Origin: Actinomycetes bacterium
GTDB taxonomy: Bacteria; Actinomycetota; Actinomycetes; Actinomycetales; Microbacteriaceae
Direction of reading: 5' to 3'
Assembly (NCBI GenBank): GCA_023457615.1
Contig: JAEWKY010000276.1
Location: 1 to 13,198, forward strand
Length of the DNA: 13,198 bases
Shown: piece by piece, positions 1 to 6,540 of the stretch
Position numbering within the stretch: the first letter of the stretch is position 1
Layout: every line of letters begins with the position of its first letter
Program-made: the position numbers and the translations under genes
Notes under the pieces: generated by a model
The model's input: only the letters and a program-made list of their open reading frames with translations
Database searches by the model: none
Told to the model about the DNA's origin: nothing

Positions 1-17
1 CGGCGGCACCGGGTCGT

Positions 18-1583
18 TCAGTCGGCCGGGGTCCAGCGCGACGGGTCGGGCCAGGGGTACGCCGTGAAGTCGATGCCGTCGACCTTCGACGAGCCGAAGA
101 GCACCGTCTGGATGCTCGCGACCGGCACGAGGAAGGCGTTCTCGACCATGTAGCGCTCCGAGTCCTCGGCGGCCGCGATGCCCTCGGGGCTGTCGACGTC
201 GAACGCGCGCTGCGCCGTCGCCAGCTCGTTCGCCTTCGCGTCGTCGAAGCCGAGGTAGTTGTAGACCGCCGGGTTGGTGACGAGCTGCTGCGTGTCGGTG
301 AGCTGCACCGAGTAGTTGAACTGCAGCGTCGTGGCCGGGATGGTCAGACCGAACAGCTCGTTCACGTAGTCGGCGAAGGCCGTGTAGCTCTTGACCTCCA
401 TCGTCACGCCGATCTCGGCGAACTGCGCGGCCATCGCCTGCGGCAGCAGGTCGGAGCCGTCGAAGCCGGGCTGCTCGGCGACCGTGAAGCTGAAGCCGTC
501 GGGGTAGCCGGCCTCGGCCAGCAGCTCCTTCGCCTTGTCGGGGTCGTACGGGTAGACCTCCTCGAGCTCCGGCAGGTAGCCGCCGATGCCCTCGGGCACG
601 AACTGCGCGGTCGGGATGCCGAACTCGCCGTAGATCGACTCGGTGATCGCCTCGCGGTCGATCGCGTAGTTGAGCGCCTGGCGGACGCGCACGTCGCTCA
701 GCGCCGGCACGATCGTGCCGTCGATGTCGGCGAGGTAGATGCCGACCATGCCGGACGGCGCCGTGTACACCTCGAACCCGGCGTCGGCCGCCGCGCCGGC
801 GGTCGTCGACGAGCCCTGCGCGACATCCACCTGGCCCGAGCGCAGTGCCGACAGCACCGAGTTGGGGTCGGTGAAGACCTGCAGGACGACGGTCTCCCAG
901 TGCTGCTCGTCCGGGTTCCAGTAGTTCGGGTTCTTCACGAACGTGTAGGTCGAGTTCGTGATCGTCGCCGCGGGGTCGAGCATGTAGGGGCCCGCGCCGT
1001 GCGTCTCGGTGCCGAGCGCCTCGATGTCGTCCATGCCGGTCGGCGAGACGATGGCCCCCGCGTTGCCGCCCTGGTCGAAGCCGTAGGGCAGCATGGGGTC
1101 GGGCGTGCTGAGCGTGAGCGTCACCTCGAGCGGCCCGGTGGCCTCGATCGTCGTGACGTTCGCGAGCCAGGCCGCGAACGTGCCGTTCGCCTTGTAGTGC
1201 TCGAGCCACGCCACGACGGCCTCGGCGGTGAGCTCGTCGCCGTCGCTGAACTGCACGCCCTCGCGCAGCTGCATCGTGAACGTCAGGCGGTCGTCGGAGT
1301 ACGCCCACTCGGTCGCGAGACCCGGCTCGGCGGTGCCGTCGACGCCGCGCTTGATGAGCGGCTCGTAGGCGAGGTTCATGTACCAGATGAGCGGCACGCC
1401 GTTGCCGGCGGTCGTCGGGTCCATGCTGATGGGCGGGGTGGTGATCGCGACGTTGAGGGTGTCGGAGGCGCCGTCGCCGGTGCCCCCCGTCCCTCCCGTG
1501 CAGGCCGACAGCACGAGGGCTGCAGCCGTGGCGGCGGCGAGCGCGATCGCGCGCACTCCCCGCTTCGTTGCGGTGGCGGACAT
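18..1583 (-). CDS. ABC transporter substrate-binding lipoprotein, family 5 (SBP_bac_5)
   Basis: A 521-residue extracytoplasmic solute receptor, probably anchored in the outer leaflet of the cell membrane. The N-terminus has basic residues (K7, R8, R11), a hydrophobic Ala/Leu segment and a lipobox LSAC ending at Cys28, followed by a Gly/Thr-rich linker. The mature part looks like the peptide/nickel/oligosaccharide-binding family: a YEPLIKRG segment near residue 73, the LREGVQFSDGDELTAE stretch near 106-121 and RVRQALNYAIDREAI near 300. Length is normal for the family. The ATG start is preceded by a purine-rich Shine-Dalgarno sequence, and only three bases separate it from the stop codon of the oxidoreductase upstream, so the two are surely co-transcribed. 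Family-5 receptors bind peptides, nickel chelates, opines or oligosaccharides. The sugar/polyol neighbours favour a carbohydrate-like or conjugated ligand, but the sequence alone does not show it. Permease and ATPase genes are expected beyond base 1; a GTG at 9-7 could be the next start. Confidence 0.92.
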   Translation of the reverse strand: MSATATKRGVRAIALAAATAAALVLSACTGGTGGTGDGASDTLNVAITTPPISMDPTTAGNGVPLIWYMNLAYEPLIKRGVDGTAEPGLATEWAYSDDRLTFTMQLREGVQFSDGDELTAEAVVAWLEHYKANGTFAAWLANVTTIEATGPLEVTLTLSTPDPMLPYGFDQGGNAGAIVSPTGMDDIEALGTETHGAGPYMLDPAATITNSTYTFVKNPNYWNPDEQHWETVVLQVFTDPNSVLSALRSGQVDVAQGSSTTAGAAADAGFEVYTAPSGMVGIYLADIDGTIVPALSDVRVRQALNYAIDREAITESIYGEFGIPTAQFVPEGIGGYLPELEEVYPYDPDKAKELLAEAGYPDGFSFTVAEQPGFDGSDLLPQAMAAQFAEIGVTMEVKSYTAFADYVNELFGLTIPATTLQFNYSVQLTDTQQLVTNPAVYNYLGFDDAKANELATAQRAFDVDSPEGIAAAEDSERYMVENAFLVPVASIQTVLFGSSKVDGIDFTAYPWPDPSRWTPAD

Positions 1584-1586
1584 GCG

Positions 1587-3068
1587 TTACCTCTCTCTAC
1601 TCTCTCGATGCCTCGGTGCATCGACGATGACGGCGAGCGCCTCGCGCGCACCGAGCTCTCGGATCGCGCGGGCGGCCCGCGCGAAGGATTCGGCGAAGAC
1701 GGGGTCGCCGGCGAGGTCGCCGAACAGCCGCTCGTCGTCGAGGAAGGCGGCCGGGTCGGCCGCGGCGCGGGCGACGGCGCTCGCGACGGCGGGTGCCTGA
1801 CGGTCGGTCACCTCGATCGGGCGGCCGTCGGCATCCCGGAACGCCGCGAACTCCGCCCAGCTCGCGACGACCGCGGCCGCGAGGTCGACGCCCCCGCCCG
1901 CGGCGATCCTGTCGCGCACGACGGGCAGCACGAACTTCGCGATGCGGTCGGAGGCGTCGGTCGCGAGCCGCAGCAGCGTGTCGCGCACGTAGGGGTTCGC
2001 GAAGCGGTCGATGAGACCGGCCTCGTACTCGGCGAGATCGACTCCGGGCACGGCACCGAGCGTCGGCTCGGCCTCCTCGCGCATGAAGCGCTCGAGCAGC
2101 CGCACGAGCAGCGGGTCGGTGGCGGCCTCGTGCGCGAACGTGTGGCCGAGCAGCACGCCGAAGTACGCGATCGCCTGGTGGCTCGCGTTGAGCAGCCGGA
2201 GCTTCATCTTCTCGTAGGGCACGACGTCGTCGACGAGCTGCACGCCGACGAGCTCGTACGGCGGGCGGCCCGCCGGGAACGCGTCCTCGAGCACCCACTG
2301 CGTGAAGCCCTCCGACACGACGGGCCACGCGTCGTCGACGCCGAACGTCGAGCTCACGAAGGCGAGCTCGTCGGGGCCGGTCACGGGGGTGATGCGGTCG
2401 ACCATGCTGCTCGGGAACGACATCTCCGCCGCCATCCACGCGGCGAGGTCGGCGTCCTTCGCCCGCGCGAAGGCGAGGAGGCTCGCCCGGGCGACGTGAC
2501 CGTTGCCCTGGAGGTTGTCGCAGGACATGACCGTGAAGGGCGCGAGGCCACGCTCGCGCCGCCGGCGGACGCCCTCGACGACGAGCCCGAAGACCGTCGC
2601 GGGCACGGCGCCCGGCGCGAGGTCGGCCGCGACCGCGGGCGAGGAGAGGTCGAACTCCCCGGTCGCCTCGTCGGTGTTGTAGCCGCCCTCGGTGATCGTG
2701 AGCGACACGATGCGCACGGCCGGATCGGCGAGCTTCTCGAGCACCGCCTCGACGTCGTCGGGGGCGTGCAGGAAGTCGACGATCGAGGCGATCGACCGCG
2801 CGACCACCTCGCCGTCGGGGTGGCGCTCGACGAGCGTGTAGCGCATCCCCTGGCCGCGCAGCGCGTCGCGCATGCGGGCGTCGCCGGGCAGCACGCCCAC
2901 GCCGCAGATCGCGAAGTCGAGCGCCTCGCCGCTCGCGAAGAGCTTGTCGAGGTAGAGCGCCTGGTGCGAGCGGTGGAAGTTGCCGACCCCGAAGTGCACG
3001 ATGCCGACGGTGAGCGCCGACGGGTCGTAGCCCGGCTGCGCGACGACCGGCGGCGCGACGGCGGTCAC
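1587..3068 (-). CDS. Mannitol dehydrogenase-family NAD(P)-dependent polyol/uronate oxidoreductase
   Basis: A 493-residue cytoplasmic enzyme of the polyol-specific long-chain dehydrogenase family, which includes mannitol 2-dehydrogenase, arabinitol dehydrogenase and fructuronate or tagaturonate reductase. These enzymes interconvert a polyol or aldonate with its keto form using NAD(P). The N-terminal nucleotide-binding domain carries HFGVGNFHRSHQ (25-36), TITEGGYN (124-131) and SCDNLQGNG (182-190). The C-terminal domain carries the catalytic pattern KLRLLNASH, with Lys289, Asn294 and His297 spaced K-x4-N-x2-H, plus Asp224 in MVDRITP. All four match the Asp/Lys/Asn/His set of Pseudomonas mannitol 2-dehydrogenase. 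I chose the GTG start at 3068 because it overlaps the carboxylesterase stop by four bases (GTGA) and begins just before the conserved domain; the frame stays open further upstream only inside the esterase gene. Active-site motifs do not settle which substrate is used. Next to a fructokinase-like kinase, oxidation of mannitol or arabinitol to a ketose is the best guess. Confidence 0.9.
   Translation of the reverse strand: MTAVAPPVVAQPGYDPSALTVGIVHFGVGNFHRSHQALYLDKLFASGEALDFAICGVGVLPGDARMRDALRGQGMRYTLVERHPDGEVVARSIASIVDFLHAPDDVEAVLEKLADPAVRIVSLTITEGGYNTDEATGEFDLSSPAVAADLAPGAVPATVFGLVVEGVRRRRERGLAPFTVMSCDNLQGNGHVARASLLAFARAKDADLAAWMAAEMSFPSSMVDRITPVTGPDELAFVSSTFGVDDAWPVVSEGFTQWVLEDAFPAGRPPYELVGVQLVDDVVPYEKMKLRLLNASHQAIAYFGVLLGHTFAHEAATDPLLVRLLERFMREEAEPTLGAVPGVDLAEYEAGLIDRFANPYVRDTLLRLATDASDRIAKFVLPVVRDRIAAGGGVDLAAAVVASWAEFAAFRDADGRPIEVTDRQAPAVASAVARAAADPAAFLDDERLFGDLAGDPVFAESFARAARAIRELGAREALAVIVDAPRHRESRER
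1590..1600 (-). promoter_or_regulatory. Ribosome binding site of the substrate-binding protein gene
   Basis: The minus strand reads GAGAGAGG and then TAACGC before the ATG at 1583. This is a purine-rich Shine-Dalgarno sequence embedded in the last codons of the upstream oxidoreductase, whose TAA stop lies inside the spacer. It supports the ATG start and suggests translational coupling. Confidence 0.6.
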
Positions 3069-4621
3069 TCGACGCTCGCCATCGTCGAGAGCGGCTGCAG
3101 CGAGGTGCCGCGCTGCGCCTGCCAGAAGTCGAGTCGCGCGCCGAGATGGTCGTGCGCGACGTGCGGGCGCCGATCCATCACCATCGTCGCCGGGGCGTCG
3201 ACGTCGTAGGCGGGCCAGTCGCCGAGCGCGCTGCCCGCCAGGTCGCCCGTCGCGACGAACTGCGCGAGGGTCGCGCTCACGGCGGCGCCGAGCGCGATCG
3301 TCTCGGGATCGGTGCGCGCCTCCTCCCCGAGCAGGGCCGGGATGCCGGGAGCGTCGAGGTTGCCCATGAAGAACGGCAGGTCGACGAGGTGCGCGGCGCC
3401 GACGCCGGGCACGCGCGACTCCCAGGCGAACTCGAAGTGGAACGTGCGGCCGCCCGAGGCGGCGTGCGCCCGCGCGATCGTGCGCACGGGCTCGGCCCAA
3501 CCGTGCTCGGTCACGACGAGGTGCTCGAGCGCGGCGGCGTCGAGGCCGTCGGCCTCGGCGAGCGCACGGTAGGTCGCGATCGCCTCGTCGCGGGCCTCCC
3601 CCGCCGGCAGCAGGTCGCCGACGACCCGGTCGAGCGGACGCGTCGGCGGCGCCCAGCCGGTGACGCTGAAGAGGTTGTCCTCCTGGCGCGTCGAGCCGAC
3701 GAGGAGGTCGACGTCGCGGGCGATGCCGTCGCGCAGCGCGCCGAGCGGGTCGGCGACGAGCAGCACGTCGTCGGTCACGAGCGGGAAGGTGCGCACCCGG
3801 ATGCCGAACTCGCGCTGCGCCGCGAGGAGCCGCAGGGTCGAGGTCGCGCGCAGCCGGGCGAGCACGTCGTCGCCCGCGGGGTCGATGTGCAGGCGCTCGA
3901 GCACCGTGGCGGTCGCGAGGCGGGCGGCCTCGACCGGGATGAAGGCATCCGCGTGGCCGCTCTCGACGACCGCGCGGCGGAACAGGCCGCGCGCATCCGG
4001 AGCCGCGAGCAGGGCGAGCACCGACATCGCGCCGGCCGACTCGCCGCCGACCGTGACGTTGTCCGGGTCACCGCCGAAGGCCGCGATGTTGTCGCGCACC
4101 CAGCGCAGCGCCTCGAGCTGGTCGCGCACGCCGAAGTTCGCGAGCTGCGGGTCGAGGTCGCCGAGGTAGAGGCCGCCGAGCAGCCCGAGGCGGTAGTTGA
4201 TCGTCACGACGACGAGCCCGTGCTCGCGCGCGTGCCGGGCGCCGTCGATCCACGGGCCCGTGCCGGAGCCGTAGAGGAACGCCCCGCCGTGGATGTAGAC
4301 GTACACCGGGGCGCTGCCCGCGGGGTCGGCGGTCCAGACGTTGAGGTTCAGGCAGTCCTCGGAGGTGACGATCCCGGGAGCGTAGAAGTTGTTCTCGGTG
4401 CCGGGGAGCGCCTCGGGGAGCGGGTCGATGTCCTGCAGCGAGATCGCTCCGAGGCGCGTCGCGTCGAGATCGTCGACGCGGGCGGCCGGCTGCGGCGGGG
4501 CGAACCGCAGCTCGCCGACGGGCGGGGCCGCGTAGGGGATGCCGCGGAACACATGCACCCCCTGCTCGAGGATGCCGTGCACGGTTCCGCAGGGGGCCGT
4601 CACATCGGACGCGTGGCGCAT
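3065..4621 (-). CDS. Type-B carboxylesterase
   Basis: An alpha/beta-hydrolase of the carboxylesterase type-B (COesterase) family, 518 residues from this start, which hydrolyses carboxylic esters. Family hallmarks appear in order: VFRGIPYAAPPVGELRF (24-40), EDCLNLNVWTA (88-98), the oxyanion-hole segment YIHGGAFLYGSG (109-120), the nucleophile elbow GGESAGA with Ser195, a probable acid Glu314 in STRQED, and the catalytic His411 in GAAHLVDLPF. There is no signal peptide, so it probably acts in the cytoplasm on imported substrate. The ATG at 4621 has a GGAG nine bases upstream. An ATG at 4636 and a GTG at 4684 are in frame but add only non-conserved residues. It is probably the first gene of a transcript that continues into the oxidoreductase (GTGA overlap) and the ABC receptor, and an operator-like repeat lies about 100 bases upstream. 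Related enzymes are annotated as para-nitrobenzyl esterases; the natural ester is unknown. Confidence 0.9.
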   Translation of the reverse strand: MRHASDVTAPCGTVHGILEQGVHVFRGIPYAAPPVGELRFAPPQPAARVDDLDATRLGAISLQDIDPLPEALPGTENNFYAPGIVTSEDCLNLNVWTADPAGSAPVYVYIHGGAFLYGSGTGPWIDGARHAREHGLVVVTINYRLGLLGGLYLGDLDPQLANFGVRDQLEALRWVRDNIAAFGGDPDNVTVGGESAGAMSVLALLAAPDARGLFRRAVVESGHADAFIPVEAARLATATVLERLHIDPAGDDVLARLRATSTLRLLAAQREFGIRVRTFPLVTDDVLLVADPLGALRDGIARDVDLLVGSTRQEDNLFSVTGWAPPTRPLDRVVGDLLPAGEARDEAIATYRALAEADGLDAAALEHLVVTEHGWAEPVRTIARAHAASGGRTFHFEFAWESRVPGVGAAHLVDLPFFMGNLDAPGIPALLGEEARTDPETIALGAAVSATLAQFVATGDLAGSALGDWPAYDVDAPATMVMDRRPHVAHDHLGARLDFWQAQRGTSLQPLSTMASVE

Positions 4622-4630
4622 GTCGTGAAT

Positions 4631-4634
4631 CTCC
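4631..4634 (-). promoter_or_regulatory. Shine-Dalgarno GGAG supporting the esterase start at 4621
   Basis: The minus strand has GGAG followed by nine bases and then the ATG at 4621. Neither the in-frame ATG at 4636 nor the GTG at 4684 has a comparable ribosome binding site, which favours the shorter protein. A start at 4636 cannot be excluded. Confidence 0.4.
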
Positions 4635-4721
4635 ATCGATTCGCACCGCGCGGGTCCGCGGAACGAGTGGACCCAGGCAAACACGCGCCCGATCGGTCTA
4701 CCGAGTGGAATCCGGGCGACG

Positions 4722-4746
4722 GGTTGACCGGTTGGCGACCGGTTGC
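4722..4746 (-). promoter_or_regulatory. Operator-like tandem repeat A, upstream of the esterase operon
   Basis: On the plus strand GACCGGTT occurs at 4726-4733 and again at 4737-4744, an exact 11-base period, or about one helical turn. The 25-base block matches the block at 5565-5589 at 21 of 25 positions. It lies in the 135-base gap between the deoR stop (4757) and the esterase start (4621). Tandem repeats with near-helical spacing suit a DeoR-family repressor, and the deoR gene is adjacent, so autoregulated local control is inferred. ACCGGT is self-complementary, so an inverted-repeat reading is also possible. No convincing -10 box was found here; TAGACC (4700-4695 on the minus strand) is a weak candidate. 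Confidence 0.6.
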
Positions 4747-4756
4747 GCGGCGCGGC

Positions 4757-5542
4757 TCAGACGCGCAGGAGGGGCACGCCGGTCGTCGCGAAGCGCCCGG
4801 CCATCGAGGCCGAGAGCTCGTGGCCGGTGACGAGCAGCTCGAAGTCGGTGACCTCCGCGAACTTCACGAACGTCGCCGTGCCGAACTTGTGGTGGGCGCC
4901 GATGAAGATGCGCCGGCTCGACGCGTGCGCGGCGGCGGCCTTCACGGCGGCGACCGCGGGATCGGGGGTCGTCATGCCGCGTTCGACGGTGACGCCGTTC
5001 GCGCCGAGGATCGCGAGGTCGATCGTGAGCCGGGACAGCATCTCGGCGGGCCAGTGGTCCGCGACCCCGAGCGTGTTGCCGCGCACGCGTCCGCCCAGGA
5101 TGACGCACTGGATGTTGGAGCGCGGCGCCACGAGCATCGCGATGGGCAGGCTCGGGGTGACGATCGTGAGCGGACGGTCGAGCGGCAGACGCTGCGCGAC
5201 GAGCTGCGTCTGGTAGCCCTCGTCGATGTAGATCGTCTGGGCCTCGCCGAGCCGCGGGATGACGGCCGCCGCGATGCGCTGCTTCTGCTCGGGGTTGATG
5301 TTCGCGCGCACCTCGAGGGCGCTCTCGAACGCGCCGCTCTCGACCGGGTAGGCGACGCCGTAGCCGCGCCGCACGAGCCCCTGCGTCTCGAGTGCGCGCA
5401 GGTCGCGGCGCACGGTCTCCGCGGAGACCCCGAGCAGGTCGGGCATGCCGACGACATCCACGCGTCCCCGGGTGCGGATCAGGGTCAGCAGCTCCGCGCG
5501 GCGCGAGTTGCTGTCACGCCCGCCGGGAGGAAGATCGGTCAT
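4757..5542 (-). CDS. DeoR/GlpR-family transcriptional regulator of sugar metabolism
   Basis: A 261-residue cytoplasmic repressor with the usual DeoR layout. The N-terminal winged helix-turn-helix spans about residues 15-70; SAETVRRDLRALETQGLVRR contains the recognition helix and is almost the family consensus. The C-terminal sugar-phosphate-sensing DeoRC domain (about 80-245) contains IYIDEGYQTQLVAQ, the LTIVTPSLPIA strand, VILGGRVRGNTLG, LAILGANGV, and RIFIGAHHKFG near the end. Members normally release DNA when a phosphorylated sugar binds, so the product of the adjacent kinase or a downstream sugar phosphate is a plausible inducer. Length is typical. The ATG at 5542 lies six bases after a TATGCT -10 box, so the mRNA may be leaderless; no Shine-Dalgarno is visible. 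Similar operator-like repeats sit just upstream of this gene and upstream of the esterase, which suggests autoregulation and control of both transcripts. Confidence 0.93.
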   Translation of the reverse strand: MTDLPPGGRDSNSRRAELLTLIRTRGRVDVVGMPDLLGVSAETVRRDLRALETQGLVRRGYGVAYPVESGAFESALEVRANINPEQKQRIAAAVIPRLGEAQTIYIDEGYQTQLVAQRLPLDRPLTIVTPSLPIAMLVAPRSNIQCVILGGRVRGNTLGVADHWPAEMLSRLTIDLAILGANGVTVERGMTTPDPAVAAVKAAAAHASSRRIFIGAHHKFGTATFVKFAEVTDFELLVTGHELSASMAGRFATTGVPLLRV

Positions 5543-5548
5543 ACCGTG

Positions 5549-5554
5549 AGCATA
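5549..5554 (-). promoter_or_regulatory. Candidate -10 box of deoR (leaderless promoter)
   Basis: The minus strand reads TATGCT, then CACGGT, then ATG. A TANNNT hexamer six bases before the start codon puts the expected transcription start at or very near the A of the ATG. No strong -35 is seen; the -35 zone falls within operator-like repeat B, so a bound repressor would block polymerase. Confidence 0.5.
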
Positions 5555-5564
5555 TTCGCCGCAC

Positions 5565-5589
5565 GGTTGACCGTTTGGTGACCGTTTTC
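5565..5589 (-). promoter_or_regulatory. Operator-like tandem repeat B, upstream of deoR
   Basis: GACCGTTT occurs at 5569-5576 and again at 5580-5587 on the plus strand, an exact 11-base period. It lies in the 57-base gap between the kinase stop (5600) and the deoR start (5542) and covers the position expected for the deoR -35. The block matches repeat A at 21 of 25 positions, including both GACCG cores. It also contains the near-palindrome ACGGTTGACCGT (5563-5574). Autorepression by the DeoR protein is the natural inference. Confidence 0.65.
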
Positions 5590-5599
5590 CGGAGCGGAG

Positions 5600-6454
5600 T
5601 CAGAGTTCGGCGGTCCACGGCGGGTTCGCCCCGGGCCGGGAGACGGTGATCGCGGCGCAGCGTGCCGCGAAGGCGAGGCTCGCGGCGGGGTCGTCGAAGC
5701 CGTTCCGCAGCAGGTCGGCGAGCAGCCCCGCCATGAACGAGTCGCCCGCGCCGATCGTGTCGGCGACGGTCACCGGGGGCACGTCCACGTGCAGTGCGCC
5801 GGCCGCCGTGAGCGCGTCGGCGCCCCCTCCTCCGCGGGTGACGACGACGAGCCGCGGGCCGAGCGCGCGCCAACGCTCGAGCACGGTCGTGATCGCGTCG
5901 CCCGGGTAGAGCCACGCGACGTCCTCGTCGCTCGCCTTGACGACCTGCGCGAGGCCCACGAGCCGCTCGACGCGCTCCCGGGCCACCTCGGCGGGCGGCA
6001 GGAGGGCGGGGCGGATGTTGGGGTCGAACGACACGAGGCCCGCGGCGGCGGCGAGGGCGGCCTCGACGACCGTGGCCCCGGGCTCGAGCGCCGCGCCGAT
6101 CGACCCCGTGTGCACGAGGTCGAACCCGGCCGGGTCGACGGGCGCGGGCTCCCAGGCGATGCGGAAGTCGTAGGTCGCGGCGCCGTCCGCCCCGATCGTC
6201 GCCACGGCGACCGAGGTCGGGTCCGTGCCCACCGTCGTGGCCGTCACGGCGACGTCGCTCGCGGCCAGGTGCTCGGCGATCGCGAGCCCGTGCGCGTCGG
6301 CGCCGAACGACGAGTGCAGCGTGGCCGGGATGCCGAGCCGCGCGAGCCCGACCGCCACGTTGAGCGGGCTGCCGCCGGGATGCGCGACGGGGGCGTCCGC
6401 ACCGCGGCGGACGACGTCGACGAGGGCTTCGCCGATCACGAGAGCTGAGGTCAC
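5600..6454 (-). CDS. PfkB-family sugar kinase, fructokinase-like
   Basis: A 284-residue cytoplasmic ATP-dependent sugar kinase of the PfkB/ribokinase family. The N-terminal substrate region has GEALVDVV (8-15) and HPGGSPLNVAVGLARLG (25-41), the di-glycine signature. SFDPNIRPALL (142-152), typical of fructokinases, sits in the middle. The C-terminal anion-hole and catalytic signature DTIGAGDSFMAG (232-243) contains the catalytic base Asp238. It is slightly shorter than many members at about 300 residues, but all key motifs are present. The GTG start sits six bases downstream of a TAGGGT -10 box, consistent with a leaderless message. With a mannitol dehydrogenase-like enzyme close by, phosphorylation of fructose or another ketose made from a polyol is plausible; a 2-keto-3-deoxysugar or ribulose-type substrate is less likely but possible. 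It has its own promoter region and a weaker copy of the operator-like repeat, so it probably belongs to the same regulon. Confidence 0.9.
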   Translation of the reverse strand: MTSALVIGEALVDVVRRGADAPVAHPGGSPLNVAVGLARLGIPATLHSSFGADAHGLAIAEHLAASDVAVTATTVGTDPTSVAVATIGADGAATYDFRIAWEPAPVDPAGFDLVHTGSIGAALEPGATVVEAALAAAAGLVSFDPNIRPALLPPAEVARERVERLVGLAQVVKASDEDVAWLYPGDAITTVLERWRALGPRLVVVTRGGGGADALTAAGALHVDVPPVTVADTIGAGDSFMAGLLADLLRNGFDDPAASLAFAARCAAITVSRPGANPPWTAEL

Positions 6455-6460
6455 TCGGTC

Positions 6461-6466
6461 ACCCTA
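6461..6466 (-). promoter_or_regulatory. Candidate -10 box of the sugar kinase (leaderless promoter)
   Basis: The minus strand reads TAGGGT, then GACCGA, then the GTG start. The six-base spacing equals that in front of deoR. A weak -35 candidate, TCGAAC (6490-6485), lies 18 bases further upstream. No Shine-Dalgarno sequence is seen before the GTG. Confidence 0.5.
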
Positions 6467-6476
6467 GGACGGCATC

Positions 6477-6499
6477 CCGCGAGGGTTCGACTCCCGCGA
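6477..6499. repeat. Small GC-rich hairpin with a tRNA T-loop-like core
   Basis: CGCGAGGG and CTCCCGCG flank TTCGA, forming an eight-base stem with one mismatch and one G-T pair. The core GGTTCGACTCCC resembles a tRNA T arm, but nothing around it forms the rest of a tRNA. It overlaps the presumed -35 region of the kinase promoter. It could be an accidental GC-rich hairpin, a second transcription-stop structure after the valine operon, or a tRNA-end remnant. Confidence 0.35.
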
Positions 6500-6500
6500 C

Positions 6501-6519
6501 CTGACCGTTTCGGCGACGG
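6501..6519 (-). promoter_or_regulatory. Weak operator-like repeat C, upstream of the sugar kinase
   Basis: TGACCGTTT at 6502-6510 on the plus strand is identical to the first half of repeat B. It is followed by GGCGAC (6512-6517), which equals the start of the second half of repeat A, but with one extra base between the halves and a diverged end. The site is about 35 bases upstream of the kinase -10 box. It suggests that the DeoR protein also controls the kinase. The match is partial, so chance is possible. Confidence 0.35.
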
Positions 6520-6540
6520 CTCCGCGGCCGCATCACCCCT

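Noticed and set aside
1..17. Start of a downstream permease gene (GTG at 9-7, minus strand)
   Set aside because: Only three codons would be visible, so it cannot be supported as a feature, although an ABC permease is expected there.
900..3209. Long plus-strand open frame of 769 codons
   Set aside because: It runs antisense to the receptor and mannitol dehydrogenase genes, has Arg/Gly/Val/His-rich low-complexity composition and no recognisable domain. Such stop-free shadows are expected opposite GC-rich genes.
3069..3500. N-terminal extension of the mannitol dehydrogenase frame upstream of 3068
   Set aside because: The added 144 residues are Arg/Ala-rich and overlap the well-supported esterase C-terminus. 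Conserved sequence begins only after the GTG at 3068.
3146..5581. Long plus-strand open frame of 811 codons
   Set aside because: It is antisense to the carboxylesterase and deoR, which both have full conserved motifs. The composition is the same Arg/Val/Asp-rich shadow type, with no ribosome binding site or domain.
6461..6520. Possible tRNA gene, from the GGTTCGACTCCC core
   Set aside because: No D arm, anticodon arm or acceptor stem can be formed from the flanking bases, and one side is the kinase promoter.
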